The notes under the pieces are model-generated. The model saw only the letters and a list, made by a program, of their open reading frames with translations. It made no database searches and was not told where the DNA came from. From contig NZ_BAFT02000110.1 in the NCBI RefSeq assembly GCF_000308475.2, positions 310,001 to 374,000 of the forward strand: a stretch of DNA of 64,000 nucleotides, in the 5' to 3' direction. Below, one piece after another: positions 8,181 through 16,366 of the stretch. Both the position numbers and the translations under genes were made by a program. The stretch is from Nocardia brasiliensis NBRC 14402 (lineage in GTDB: Bacteria > Actinomycetota > Actinomycetes > Mycobacteriales > Mycobacteriaceae). The stretch's first letter is position 1, and the number at the start of each line of letters is the position of its first letter.

Positions 8181-8705
8181 TCACCACACCGGCAGCCTGC
8201 GCCGGTGCTCGGTGACGTCGGTGATCAGGTCGCGGTATCCGTCGGTCAGCTCGGCGAGCCTGCACCACTGCAGGTGGGCTTCCCCGTCCACCTGCACGCG
8301 GTGCGCCTGCTGCGGCGCCTTTCGCAAAGCCTGTTGTGCCGCAATCCATTTCGCCGCCAGCCGATCGATGACCGCGCCGAGGGTCTCGGTGTGCAGCGAG
8401 GCGCCGCCGCGGTGCTCGACGTTGCCCGCGACCCAGCTGTCGATGCGCGCGACGAGTTCGGCCCGGTGGGTGTCGATGTCCTCGATGAGCTGACCGCACG
8501 CCACCACGCGGCCGGTGGTGACGCCCGGTGCGTGCGCGGCCTCGAGCGCATTACGCCGTCGCTCATGGCATTCGACGAGTTCGCGGGCGGCGGTGAGCAC
8601 GCTGTGCTTGCGGTGATTCGGCTCGTTTCGGAAGGCGCGCAACAACTCCGCGGGTGGTGGCAACTCTTCGATGCCGATACGGACGCCTGCGTATTCGGTA
8701 GGCAT
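8181..8705 (-). CDS. DUF4254 domain-containing protein
   Basis: 174 residues matching the DUF4254 family: N-terminal 'LPPPAELLRAF', then 'LTAARELVECHERRRNALE', 'GQLIEDIDTHRAELVARID', and 'LHTETLGAVIDRLAAKW', a pattern shared with short proteins often found beside glycosyltransferases in bacteria. The predicted fold is a helical bundle; the biochemical role is not established. The ATG at 8705 (MPTEYAGV) is preferred; GTG 8711 is equally possible. It converges with the desaturase operon. Confidence 0.8.
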   Translation of the reverse strand: MPTEYAGVRIGIEELPPPAELLRAFRNEPNHRKHSVLTAARELVECHERRRNALEAAHAPGVTTGRVVACGQLIEDIDTHRAELVARIDSWVAGNVEHRGGASLHTETLGAVIDRLAAKWIAAQQALRKAPQQAHRVQVDGEAHLQWCRLAELTDGYRDLITDVTEHRRRLPVW

Positions 8706-9098
8706 GTGCACACCCCTGCGGTCACGATCCAATTCTGGATGCGCCAGGGCCGAGGGGGATTTCGGGGAGGGGCACCCCTCGGCTCCGGCGCAGCCCCGCG
8801 CTCGGACGCCACCCCCAACAGTCCACCAGCACGGCAAAGAAACCGGGAAATCCGCGACGATGCGATGAGGAAGACGGCCCGAGAAATCGGGACTCTTTCA
8901 GGAAAGCGCGGTTGTCGAATCCGCGCAATAGTATGGTGTACAAATCTATCCGGCGCCGATGAATCGTTATGATCCGTCACGGAGCGGTCACATGCGGATA
9001 CCGTCGCAGTTTCCGACATCGCATCCTCAGTTCATGGGCAGCAACCGGTTCGGCGCGGCGGCTGCGGGCCGCCGCGCGATCGGCTAGCCTCGATATTC
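8706..9098. other. intergenic region with a GC-rich hairpin, no gene recognised
   Basis: 393 bases between the DUF4254 gene (minus) and the small gene at 9099 (plus). Open frames here have no recognisable product. A perfect 10-bp stem with a 5-base loop (GCGCGGCGGC / GCCGCCGCGC, 9053-9077) lies just upstream of the next gene, followed by TAGCCT (9085-9090), a -10-like hexamer 8 bases before the GTG. The region is therefore probably promoter DNA for both divergent genes. Confidence 0.5.
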
Positions 9099-9419
9099 GT
9101 GCCTGCCTACGTGTCATCGCCCGAGCTCACCTTCGGGTTCATGTTCGCGCTGGAAGACCCGGAGCGAATCGGCGAGGTGGTGCGCACCCTCATCGTGCGC
9201 AAGACCGTTTCGGTGTTCCGGCTCGCCCGCCTGTCCGACAACGACGGTCCGCCGGAGCGCTACGTGGTGAACTGGGCCGCGATACCGCAGATCTCGATCA
9301 CCACCGAGGCCCCTGACCCGGACGAACTGCAGGCGCAGCGCATGATGCTGGTGAACGCCTTCCTCAGCGAGGACGGCGAAGTGAGCCTCTACTCGGCGCA
9401 GGGCACCGGGCCCGGCTAG
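9099..9419 (+). CDS. hypothetical protein, 106 residues
   Basis: I do not recognise this protein. It is a soluble, acidic sequence with 'LTFGFMFALEDPERIGEVVRTLIV' early and a second half rich in short strands (ERYVVNWAAIPQISITTEA) ending in a Gly-Pro tail. The GTG at 9099 has no Shine-Dalgarno sequence; TAGCCT at 9085-9090 places a likely transcription start at or next to the GTG, so a leaderless mRNA is likely. Its TAG stop overlaps the stop of the convergent TetR gene by the shared bases CTAG. Codon use is normal for the region. Confidence 0.6.
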   Translation: MPAYVSSPELTFGFMFALEDPERIGEVVRTLIVRKTVSVFRLARLSDNDGPPERYVVNWAAIPQISITTEAPDPDELQAQRMMLVNAFLSEDGEVSLYSAQGTGPG

Positions 9420-10081
9420 TCCTGGTTCCAATCCGGTACGCCGAACAGGGCCATGGTGATCTGGTACAGGTGTGCACCGAGGTCCGGTAGTGCCTGTGCC
9501 CCAGGACCGTCCAGGCAGTCGCGGATGCGGTCGTCCACGGCGCCGATGAGCGCCTCGAAGATTTCGGGCGGGACGTCCACCGGGATATCGCCCGCGGTGC
9601 GCCCGATCCGGAAGGCGGCGTGCATGCGGTTGGCGAGCAGCGTTTTCATCGCCCGCCGCTGCTGCGCGACGATCGGCCCGGCTACCAGGCACTCGATGTG
9701 CAGCGCCCGGGCGTAGACGCCGTTCTCGGACAGCACGCGCAGGTAGGTGTCCAGCGTCCGGCGGATCAGCACCCGCCATTCCGAGCGCGGCGTGGCGTGC
9801 ACGCTGGTGTCGAGTTCGCCGAGCACCAGGTCCACCGCGGCCTCGAAGGCTTCGGTGAAGCAGTCGTCGCGGCCGCGGAACAGCTCGTAGAAGGTGCGCC
9901 GGGAGACGCTGGCGCGGGCCACGATATCGCCGACTGTCGTTGCGGCATAGCCGCGTTCGGCCACCGCCTCGAGCACGCCGAGATACATCCGCATGCGTTG
10001 CGAGTGCGCGACCGCCTCCGGCGCCATGCCGTGGGTGCCGCGCGGTAGGCGGCCGCGGTCGACGCCGGCTTCGAGTCCCAT
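9416..10081 (-). CDS. TetR/AcrR family transcriptional regulator
   Basis: 221 residues. HTH at about residues 30-75 with 'YAATTVGDIVARASVSRRTFYELFRGRDDCFTEAF', a standard TetR DNA-binding motif, and a C-terminal helical domain ending 'GAHLYQITMALFGVPDWNQD'. It is divergent from the secreted CocE-type hydrolase at 10208; the 126-base gap contains two GATAGT direct repeats 15 bases apart (starting at 10090 and 10105), a weak operator candidate. The stop overlaps that of the convergent small gene by 4 bases. Confidence 0.88.
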   Translation of the reverse strand: MGLEAGVDRGRLPRGTHGMAPEAVAHSQRMRMYLGVLEAVAERGYAATTVGDIVARASVSRRTFYELFRGRDDCFTEAFEAAVDLVLGELDTSVHATPRSEWRVLIRRTLDTYLRVLSENGVYARALHIECLVAGPIVAQQRRAMKTLLANRMHAAFRIGRTAGDIPVDVPPEIFEALIGAVDDRIRDCLDGPGAQALPDLGAHLYQITMALFGVPDWNQD

Positions 10082-10207
10082 CCTCTGAGGATAGTCACCT
10101 TCACGATAGTGATCCGTCTCATACTTGCCCGCCGGATGTGGTCCCGGTTACTCTCACATCCCAGTTGGGTACGGCGATGTTTTTAAGCGGGTCTGCCAGG
10201 AGGTTCG

Positions 10208-12271
10208 ATGACGATGAGGACAGTTCGCCGTGCCGCGGCACGGGCCGGGGTCATGGCGGTGGCGGCCGCCATGACCGCACTGTGGGTCGTGCCGAGCACG
10301 GCCGTCGCCGAGACGCCGCCCGACGGTGGCGCGCTCGCCGCGGCGTGGCTCGCGGCGCACGACGGCCCGCCGAGATACCCCGGGCCCGTGCACATCGACT
10401 TCGATGTGCCGGTCACCATGAGCGACGGAACGGTGCTGAAGGCCAACATCTATCGTCCGGTGGATGCGGCGGGCCGGATTGTCGACGAACCGCTGCCGAC
10501 CATCGTCAACCTGACCCCATATACGAAATTCGTGTCCCTGATCGCCGATCTCGCGCTGAACATCCCGGTGCTCTCGGATGCGCTGATCGAGCTGGTGAAC
10601 CGATTCGATTTCGGTGGCACCCCGTTCGACTCGATCACCGATCTCACCAGGGCGCTCAGCGGCGGCGCCGCACGGACGTTCGGCGCGGATCGCAAGCTGG
10701 TGCAACAGGGCTACACCTACATCGTGGCCGACGTACGCGGTACCGGTTATTCCCAGGGCGACTGGAGGTTCTTCCAGAGCCGGGAGACTCAGGACACCGT
10801 CGAACTGATCGACTGGGCGAGCAAGCAGCTGTGGTCGGACGGCAATATCGGTATGTCGGGTATCTCGTACTCCGGCATCAATCAATTCAAGGCAGCCGAA
10901 CAGAATCCGCCCGCGCTCAAGGCCATCTTCCCGGTCGAGGGCAGTACCGATACGCTCACCGATGTCGCGTTTCCCGGCGGCGGAGTGGGGCTGTTCGGCC
11001 CGCTCTACATCGCCGCGATCGACCTGATCTCCAATTTCCCCGACCCGGTGGGCATCGCCCTCGGTCATCTGGATATGAAATGGCTGATGGACCGGGTCCA
11101 GACGCCGCTGGAGTTCTTCGACTACATTCTGATGGCGTTGTCGCTCTCGGTGGATTCGGTGCCCGAACCGCTGAAGCAGCAGCTGTTGCCCGGTAGTCCG
11201 CTGCGCAACGCGTGGACCGACAGTCACCCGGAGGATATCCGGGTGCCTACCTTCGCCTACGGCGGCTGGCAGGACATCTTCGCCTCGTCGAGTGCGCGCT
11301 CGTTCGGTGACATTCCGCTGCCGCCGGAGCGCAAGAAGCTGATCATGGGCGATACGTACCACATCAATCCCGGTTCCGGACTGGGCAATCCGGGGCGGCC
11401 GCCGCGGCTGGACGTCTTGCAGATGGCGTGGTTCGACAAGTGGCTCAAGGGAATCGACAACGGCATCGATCAGTACGGGCCGGTCGCGCTGTGGCAGCAG
11501 GGCGGCGGCTGGACCACCGCGCCGGCCTTCCCGCGGCCCGGCATGGAATATCAGCGCATGTACCTCTCGCCGGTCCGCAGCGGCACCGCGAACAGCGTCT
11601 ACGACGGTTCGCTGAGCGCGCAGACGCCGCAGGACGCGGCTCGGCTGACCGTTTCACCGGTTACCGGAATCACCTCGCTGTGCTCGCGCGACTCGGCCGT
11701 CGAATCCACCGGCGTGCTCAGCATTTTCAACTTCTGCGGCCGTGACGATCGGATCCACGAGACGGGCGGGCTCACCTTCACCGGCGCCCCGGTGACCGAG
11801 CCGACCGTGCTGTCCGGCCCGATCACGGTGCACCTGAACACGATGTACGACAACATCGAGGGTTACTGGGCGGTCAGCGTGAACGACGTTGCGCCGGACG
11901 GGCAGTCGACAGTGCTGGCCAGCGGGCAGCTCGCGGCGTCGCTGCGCGCGGTCGACGACGACAAGAGCGAGAAGGACGCCGACGGCGACTACACGCACAC
12001 CGTGTACAAGCTGACGCTGGCCGACCGTCAGCCGCTGGTGCCCGGTCAGCCGACCGCTCTGGACGTCGCGGTGAATCCGCTCGACGCCGTGCTGAAGCCG
12101 GGACATCGGTTGCGCGTCAACGTCTTCGCCAGCAACTTCCCGCGCGGCTTCCTGCCGCCGCCGCTGTTGTTCGACGGTGGCATCCGCAACGCGCTGACCT
12201 CGCAGCACCTGGTGCTCGACCCAGCGGCGCCGAGCTTCGTCAACGTGCCGCTGAGCCGGCCGCTGGAGTAG
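10208..12271 (+). CDS. secreted CocE/NonD-type alpha/beta hydrolase (peptidase S15 family)
   Basis: 687 residues with a Sec signal peptide (basic start, hydrophobic core, 'VPSTAVAE' cleavage region near residue 34). The S15/CocE core contains 'VADVRGTGYSQGDW' (oxyanion region), the nucleophile elbow GMSGISYSG near residue 215 (Ser in GISYS) and the jelly-roll C-terminal X-Pro dipeptidyl-peptidase domain (LSGPITVHLNTMYDN onward). Such enzymes are acylases, esterases or X-Pro dipeptidases. AGGAGG at 10198-10203 sets the ATG. The divergent TetR gene is a plausible regulator. Confidence 0.9.
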   Translation: MTMRTVRRAAARAGVMAVAAAMTALWVVPSTAVAETPPDGGALAAAWLAAHDGPPRYPGPVHIDFDVPVTMSDGTVLKANIYRPVDAAGRIVDEPLPTIVNLTPYTKFVSLIADLALNIPVLSDALIELVNRFDFGGTPFDSITDLTRALSGGAARTFGADRKLVQQGYTYIVADVRGTGYSQGDWRFFQSRETQDTVELIDWASKQLWSDGNIGMSGISYSGINQFKAAEQNPPALKAIFPVEGSTDTLTDVAFPGGGVGLFGPLYIAAIDLISNFPDPVGIALGHLDMKWLMDRVQTPLEFFDYILMALSLSVDSVPEPLKQQLLPGSPLRNAWTDSHPEDIRVPTFAYGGWQDIFASSSARSFGDIPLPPERKKLIMGDTYHINPGSGLGNPGRPPRLDVLQMAWFDKWLKGIDNGIDQYGPVALWQQGGGWTTAPAFPRPGMEYQRMYLSPVRSGTANSVYDGSLSAQTPQDAARLTVSPVTGITSLCSRDSAVESTGVLSIFNFCGRDDRIHETGGLTFTGAPVTEPTVLSGPITVHLNTMYDNIEGYWAVSVNDVAPDGQSTVLASGQLAASLRAVDDDKSEKDADGDYTHTVYKLTLADRQPLVPGQPTALDVAVNPLDAVLKPGHRLRVNVFASNFPRGFLPPPLLFDGGIRNALTSQHLVLDPAAPSFVNVPLSRPLE

Positions 12272-12431
12272 CGCGATTACGGCGGCGGTGTGCACCGCCC
12301 GCCTCCGCACATCTATTCGTCGGCGTGTCGATATCAGATCGTGGCGTTCGCGCACTTCGGGTACGTGACAATCGATGCAAGTCGCATTTGTTCGCGGCGT
12401 GGATCGAAAGCATCTGAAAGGGGCGTCGATC

Positions 12432-13130
12432 ATGGAACCCGAAAATCCCGAGATTGCCGCGAAAGCGGTCGACGCGGTCGCTCCGATTCGTGTGCGCGGT
12501 GATCTGGATCCGGCACTGTCACGCTGGATGTGGTTGGTGAAATGGCTTCTCGCCATTCCGCATTACATCGTGCTGTTCTTCCTGCACATCGGTTATATCG
12601 TGCTCACGATAGTCGCGTTCTTCGCGATTCTGTTCACCGCCAAGTATCCGAAGGCGCTGTTCGACTTCAATGTCGGTGTCATGCGGTGGACGTGGCGGGT
12701 GGAGTTCTACGCGCTGTCGGTGCTCGGCACCGACAAGTACCCGCCGTTCAGCCTGCAACCGAACGCGGAGTACCCGGCCGATCTCGAGGTCGACTACCCC
12801 GAACGGCTCAGCCGTGGCCTGGTGTTGGTGAAGTGGTGGCTGCTGGCCATTCCGCACTATCTGATCCTGGCCGCGATGATGGCCGGTGGGGCGGCGTTCG
12901 CGATGGGCGACGGCGACTCCTGGGCCGGCAGCACGAGTATTTCGCTGACCAGCATTCTGGTCCTGGTGGCGGTGATCGGGTTGCTGTTCACCGCCCGGTA
13001 CCCGCAGGGCGTGTACGACTTCCTGCTCGGCATCAGCCGCTGGAGCATTCGGGTGCAGGCCTACGCCACCCTGATGCGCGACGAATACCCGCCGTTCCGG
13101 CTCGATCAGGGTGCCCGCGAAACCCGCTGA
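12432..13130 (+). CDS. DUF4389 membrane protein
   Basis: 232 residues with four predicted transmembrane helices in an internal duplication: 'KWLLAIPHYIVLFFLHI' with 'FTAKYPKALFDFNVGVMRW' and later 'KWWLLAIPHYLILAAMM' with 'FTARYPQGVYDFLLGISRW'. Each repeat ends in a Y-PPF motif (DKYPPFSL, DEYPPFRL). This is the DUF4389 arrangement; function unknown. The ATG at 12432 is preferred over an in-frame upstream start at 12375 because it opens the conserved region and follows AAGGGG. Convergent with the ABC transporter operon, separated by a strong hairpin. Confidence 0.85.
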   Translation: MEPENPEIAAKAVDAVAPIRVRGDLDPALSRWMWLVKWLLAIPHYIVLFFLHIGYIVLTIVAFFAILFTAKYPKALFDFNVGVMRWTWRVEFYALSVLGTDKYPPFSLQPNAEYPADLEVDYPERLSRGLVLVKWWLLAIPHYLILAAMMAGGAAFAMGDGDSWAGSTSISLTSILVLVAVIGLLFTARYPQGVYDFLLGISRWSIRVQAYATLMRDEYPPFRLDQGARETR

Positions 13131-13152
13131 CGCCCAAGCACCTTCGCACCGG

Positions 13153-13179
13153 ATCCGCCCGCTGGTTCAGCGGGCGGAT
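13153..13179. terminator. bidirectional stem-loop terminator
   Basis: A perfect 12-bp stem (ATCCGCCCGCTG / CAGCGGGCGGAT) with a GTT loop between the convergent DUF4389 and ABC transporter genes. The hairpin overlaps the stop codon end of the ABC gene by about 13 bases. No long T-run is present, as is usual in actinomycetes. Confidence 0.7.
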
Positions 13180-14156
13180 TCGTATATCCGCCGGACCACG
13201 TCCTCGATTTCGGGCTCCTCGATGGACAGATCCCGCACCTCGGCGCGCTCGGAGACCAGCGCGAGCAGCTGCGCGGCGGTGGTCTGTTCCGGATCGAAGG
13301 CCAGCCGCTGGCGCATGCCGCCGCCTTCGGATTCGAGCAGTTGCGCGCACGGCAGATCGTCGAGATCCGGTGTGGGCTCGGCCAGATCGACGACGAGGAC
13401 GCGACGCGCCCCCACCGTGGCGGCCAGCCCGGTCAGCGACCCGTCGTAGACCAGGTGTCCGTGATCCACGACGAGCACTCGGCCGCACAGTCTTTCGATG
13501 TCGCCCATGTCGTGGGTGGTGAGCAGCAGCGTGGTGCCGCGCTCGGCGCGTTCGGCGCGCAGGAACTCGCGCAGGCGTTGCTTGGACAGCACGTCGAGCC
13601 CGATCGTCGGTTCGTCCAGAATCACCAGCTCGGGTGAGTGCAGCAGGGCGGCGGCCACTTCCGCGCGCATGCGCTGGCCCAGCGAGAGCTGGCGCACCGG
13701 CGTGTCCAGCGTCTCGGCCATCTCCAGTTGCTCGACCAGCTCGTGCTCCCGTTTGCGCGCGGCATCGGGTTCCAGCCGGTGGATGGCCGCGAGGATCGAA
13801 AACGATTCGCGCAGCGGCAGGTCCCACCAGAGCTGGGAGCGCTGTCCGAAGACGACGCCGATCCGGGCGGCCAGTTCGCGCCGCTGCCGGACCGGTTCCA
13901 GCCCGCAGGTGCGCACGCGGCCCGCGGTGGGCACCAGGATGCCGGTGAGCATTTTGATGGTGGTGGACTTGCCCGCGCCGTTGGCGCCGATATAGCCGAC
14001 CGCGGCGCCGCGCTCGATCCGGAAAGTCATCCGGTCCACCGCGGTCAAGGTCTCGCGTCGCCGCCGCCACCGGCGGCCGTCCTTGCGGGACAGGGTGAAT
14101 TCTCTGGTCAGGTTCTCGATATCGATGATGGCTGCTGCCGCACCGGGATTCGCCAT
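13167..14156 (-). CDS. ABC transporter ATP-binding protein (ABC-2 exporter)
   Basis: 329-residue ATPase. Walker A is 'GANGAGKSTT' (about residue 60), the ABC signature is 'LSLGQRMRAEVA', and Walker B is 'ELVILDEPTIGLD' followed by the H-loop region 'LLTTHDMGD'. The N-terminal extension (about 40 residues, Lys/Arg-rich) and long C-terminal tail are typical of the ATPases paired with DUF990-type permeases. It is the last gene of a three-gene operon; the permease stop lies 2 bases before its ATG. Likely exports a hydrophobic compound or glycan precursor; substrate unknown. Confidence 0.9.
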   Translation of the reverse strand: MANPGAAAAIIDIENLTREFTLSRKDGRRWRRRRETLTAVDRMTFRIERGAAVGYIGANGAGKSTTIKMLTGILVPTAGRVRTCGLEPVRQRRELAARIGVVFGQRSQLWWDLPLRESFSILAAIHRLEPDAARKREHELVEQLEMAETLDTPVRQLSLGQRMRAEVAAALLHSPELVILDEPTIGLDVLSKQRLREFLRAERAERGTTLLLTTHDMGDIERLCGRVLVVDHGHLVYDGSLTGLAATVGARRVLVVDLAEPTPDLDDLPCAQLLESEGGGMRQRLAFDPEQTTAAQLLALVSERAEVRDLSIEEPEIEDVVRRIYESAR

Positions 14157-14157
14157 G

Positions 14158-14982
14158 CTAGCCGCCCCCTCCTTGATAGTGCCGGGTACCGAAGCGCCAG
14201 AGCATCAGTGCCAGCAGCCACACCCACAGCACCGCGAGCGGGACGAACCACGCCAGCCACGCGGGTAGCAGCGGCGGGCCGGGCAAGTCGAGCAGCGCGA
14301 TGGTGGGTAGGTAGGCCGTGAACGACACCGGAATCGCGAAGCCGAACAGCACCCGCAGCGGCATCGGGAACACCGTGGCCGGTTGGACCGCGGCGAACGA
14401 ACCGCCATAGGTGAAACTGTTGGTGAGTTCGGCTCCGTCGATCAAATAGAACTGTAATCCCGCCGCGCACACGAAGATCCCGCCGAACAGGGCGACGCCG
14501 CTCACCAGGGTGAGTGCGATCAGGGCGAGAGTCGCTGGGCTCCAATCGATGTCGTTGCGCCACAGCCCGATGCCGAGCACCACGATCGCGACCGCGGCCC
14601 GGGCGAAGCGGCGCAGTGAGATATCGCTGGTGATCAGTTGCAGCAGCAGCGGCTGCGGGCGCAGATGGTAGGCGTCGAGCTGGCCCATCCGGATCAGCGT
14701 CGGCAGCGTGTCCAGATGGCCGAACAGGACCTGCGCCAGCGCGAAGGTCGATTGCCCGAAGCCGAAGAGCAGCAGCGCGGCGTTCAGATCCAGCCCGCCG
14801 AGCACCCGGACGTTGTGGAAGATCACCCACACCTCGGCGAATTCGACGAGGCCGATCAGGAACGCGCCGAAAACCTCACTGGCGAAAGACAACCGGTAGG
14901 ACCGCTGCGCGCGGATCCGCGAGCGCAGCACCGCCGCGTACGGGGTGAACCAGGTGCCCGCGGCGGCGGCCCGCTCAGCCAC
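14158..14982 (-). CDS. ABC-2 type transporter permease
   Basis: 274 residues with six predicted transmembrane helices, beginning with a cytoplasmic 'RSYRLSFASEVFGAFLIGLVEFAEV' segment and containing 'MGQLDAYHLRPQPLLLQL', the signature of the ABC-2 permease family that partners with the ATPase at 13167. Overlaps the upstream permease by 8 bases, indicating translational coupling. Together with its partner it forms the membrane channel of the exporter. Confidence 0.85.
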   Translation of the reverse strand: MAERAAAAGTWFTPYAAVLRSRIRAQRSYRLSFASEVFGAFLIGLVEFAEVWVIFHNVRVLGGLDLNAALLLFGFGQSTFALAQVLFGHLDTLPTLIRMGQLDAYHLRPQPLLLQLITSDISLRRFARAAVAIVVLGIGLWRNDIDWSPATLALIALTLVSGVALFGGIFVCAAGLQFYLIDGAELTNSFTYGGSFAAVQPATVFPMPLRVLFGFAIPVSFTAYLPTIALLDLPGPPLLPAWLAWFVPLAVLWVWLLALMLWRFGTRHYQGGGG

Positions 14983-15829
14983 CCTGCACCTCCAGCTTGC
15001 GCCGGCCCGCGGCCAGCAGCAGCCGCCCGGCCAGGCCGATCAGCAGCACCCAGAACACCTGCACCGCCAGCACGCCCACCGCCGCCGTGCCGGTCGTCCG
15101 GCCGGACAGCACGTCGATCGGGGCTTGCAGGATGGACGGGAACGGTGTCGCCTGCGCGATCGTGCGCAGCCAGAGCGGGAACATGTGCACCGGCACGAAG
15201 AGCCCGGCCAGGAACGTGCCGCAGATCTGGTACACCACCCGGATGCCGCGGGTCTCGACCACCCAGAAACCGATCAGCGCGACCACGAACAGGCAGAGGA
15301 ACGAGAGGGCAACGGCGAGCAGCACACTCACCGTCCCCAGCAGGTAGGGGCCCGGCGTGGTCGGCATCGCCAGGCCGAAGGTCAGCACGCCGATCAACAC
15401 GCTCGGCACCCCGCGCGGCAGGATCGTGCACGCCGCGCGTCCGATATCGCCGGCCAGATAGCCGAGCTGGATGTCGACCGGACGCAGGAAGTCGATCGCG
15501 ATGTCGCCGTTGCGCACTCGATCCGACAGGTCGAGCGGCGGCCCCATGAACTGCAGCGCGCCGAGCAGCCCCTGCGACAACCAGACGTAGGCGCCGATGG
15601 AACCTTCGGTGTAGCCGCCGAAGTCGCCCGCCGCCCGCACCGCGGCCAGCATCACCGCGGCCCGGACGAAGCCGAACACGCAATTGGTGCACAGTCCGGC
15701 GAACATCGCCAGCTTGTACTGGGACTGCCGCCGGAACCCGGCCCGTGCCAACTGGGCGTATACCGCGATGACCCGCCAAGGGTGCCCGGTCGCAGCGACT
15801 TTCCCGTCCCCCTCCACACTGCCGTGCAC
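14975..15829 (-). CDS. ABC-2 type transporter permease (DUF990-like)
   Basis: 284 residues, six predicted helices, with 'MFAGLCTNCVFGFVRAAVML' as the first and 'RNGDIAIDFLRPVDIQLGYLAGDIGRA' matching the conserved loop of DUF990-type permeases. It is the first gene of the exporter operon; the GTG at 15829 is uncertain because no clear ribosome-binding site is seen, and downstream GTG codons are possible. The second permease overlaps its 3' end by 8 bases. Confidence 0.85.
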   Translation of the reverse strand: MHGSVEGDGKVAATGHPWRVIAVYAQLARAGFRRQSQYKLAMFAGLCTNCVFGFVRAAVMLAAVRAAGDFGGYTEGSIGAYVWLSQGLLGALQFMGPPLDLSDRVRNGDIAIDFLRPVDIQLGYLAGDIGRAACTILPRGVPSVLIGVLTFGLAMPTTPGPYLLGTVSVLLAVALSFLCLFVVALIGFWVVETRGIRVVYQICGTFLAGLFVPVHMFPLWLRTIAQATPFPSILQAPIDVLSGRTTGTAAVGVLAVQVFWVLLIGLAGRLLLAAGRRKLEVQGG

Positions 15830-16042
15830 AAAGAGTCAAGCCTAGTGCTTCCGGCAACCCGAGGTAACCCCTCGAGCATCAATTCGACGAAGTGCCGGGC
15901 CAGCGCATGACAGCGCGCACGTTGATTGCCATACTCAGCGGAGCGACAAGCGAAGATCTGACGCAGGTGTCCAGGTCGCGCAGTAGGCTTGTCCTCGAAT
16001 CATGTCGCGGTAGCGAAGGACTGGTAACCCGGGAGGGGAACG

Positions 16043-16366
16043 GTGGACACGCTGAAGCTCGACCCGGCGGCGGTAGCCGCATACACCGCGATCGCGGACG
16101 CGGTCTCCCAGCAACTCGCCTCGGCGTCGGCCGTGGCGTCCGGTGCGGTGAATCAAGACCAGCTCGCCGCCGACCTCGGACTGATCGGCGCCGACTTCGC
16201 GGCGCGCTTCGCCACGGCGGTCTCCGAACACGCGCAGGCGCTCTCGACCGCGGGCCAGTTGGTCGGCACCTATGGGCAGGTACTGCGCGACTACACCGCG
16301 AATATGCAGGGTGTCGACGGCGACACCGCGGGCGCCATCACCCGGACGGGGGAGACGCTGACATGA
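16043..16366 (+). CDS. type VII secretion-associated EspC-like protein
   Basis: 107 residues in the size and pattern of the ESX secretion-associated EspC family: an all-helical, Ala-rich protein with two amphipathic segments, 'MDTLKLDPAAVAAYTAIADAV' at the N-terminus and 'GTYGQVLRDYTANMQGVDGD' near the end. I do not see a canonical YxxxD/E export motif. GGGAGGGG (16031-16038) precedes the GTG. Its TGA overlaps the ATG of the next gene (ATGA), so the two are translationally coupled. Likely a WXG100-related partner for the second protein. Confidence 0.7.
   Translation: MDTLKLDPAAVAAYTAIADAVSQQLASASAVASGAVNQDQLAADLGLIGADFAARFATAVSEHAQALSTAGQLVGTYGQVLRDYTANMQGVDGDTAGAITRTGETLT

Noticed and set aside
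10090..10115. GATAGT direct repeats as a TetR operator
   Set aside because: They are direct rather than inverted repeats, which does not fit TetR dimers; mentioned only as a weak candidate.
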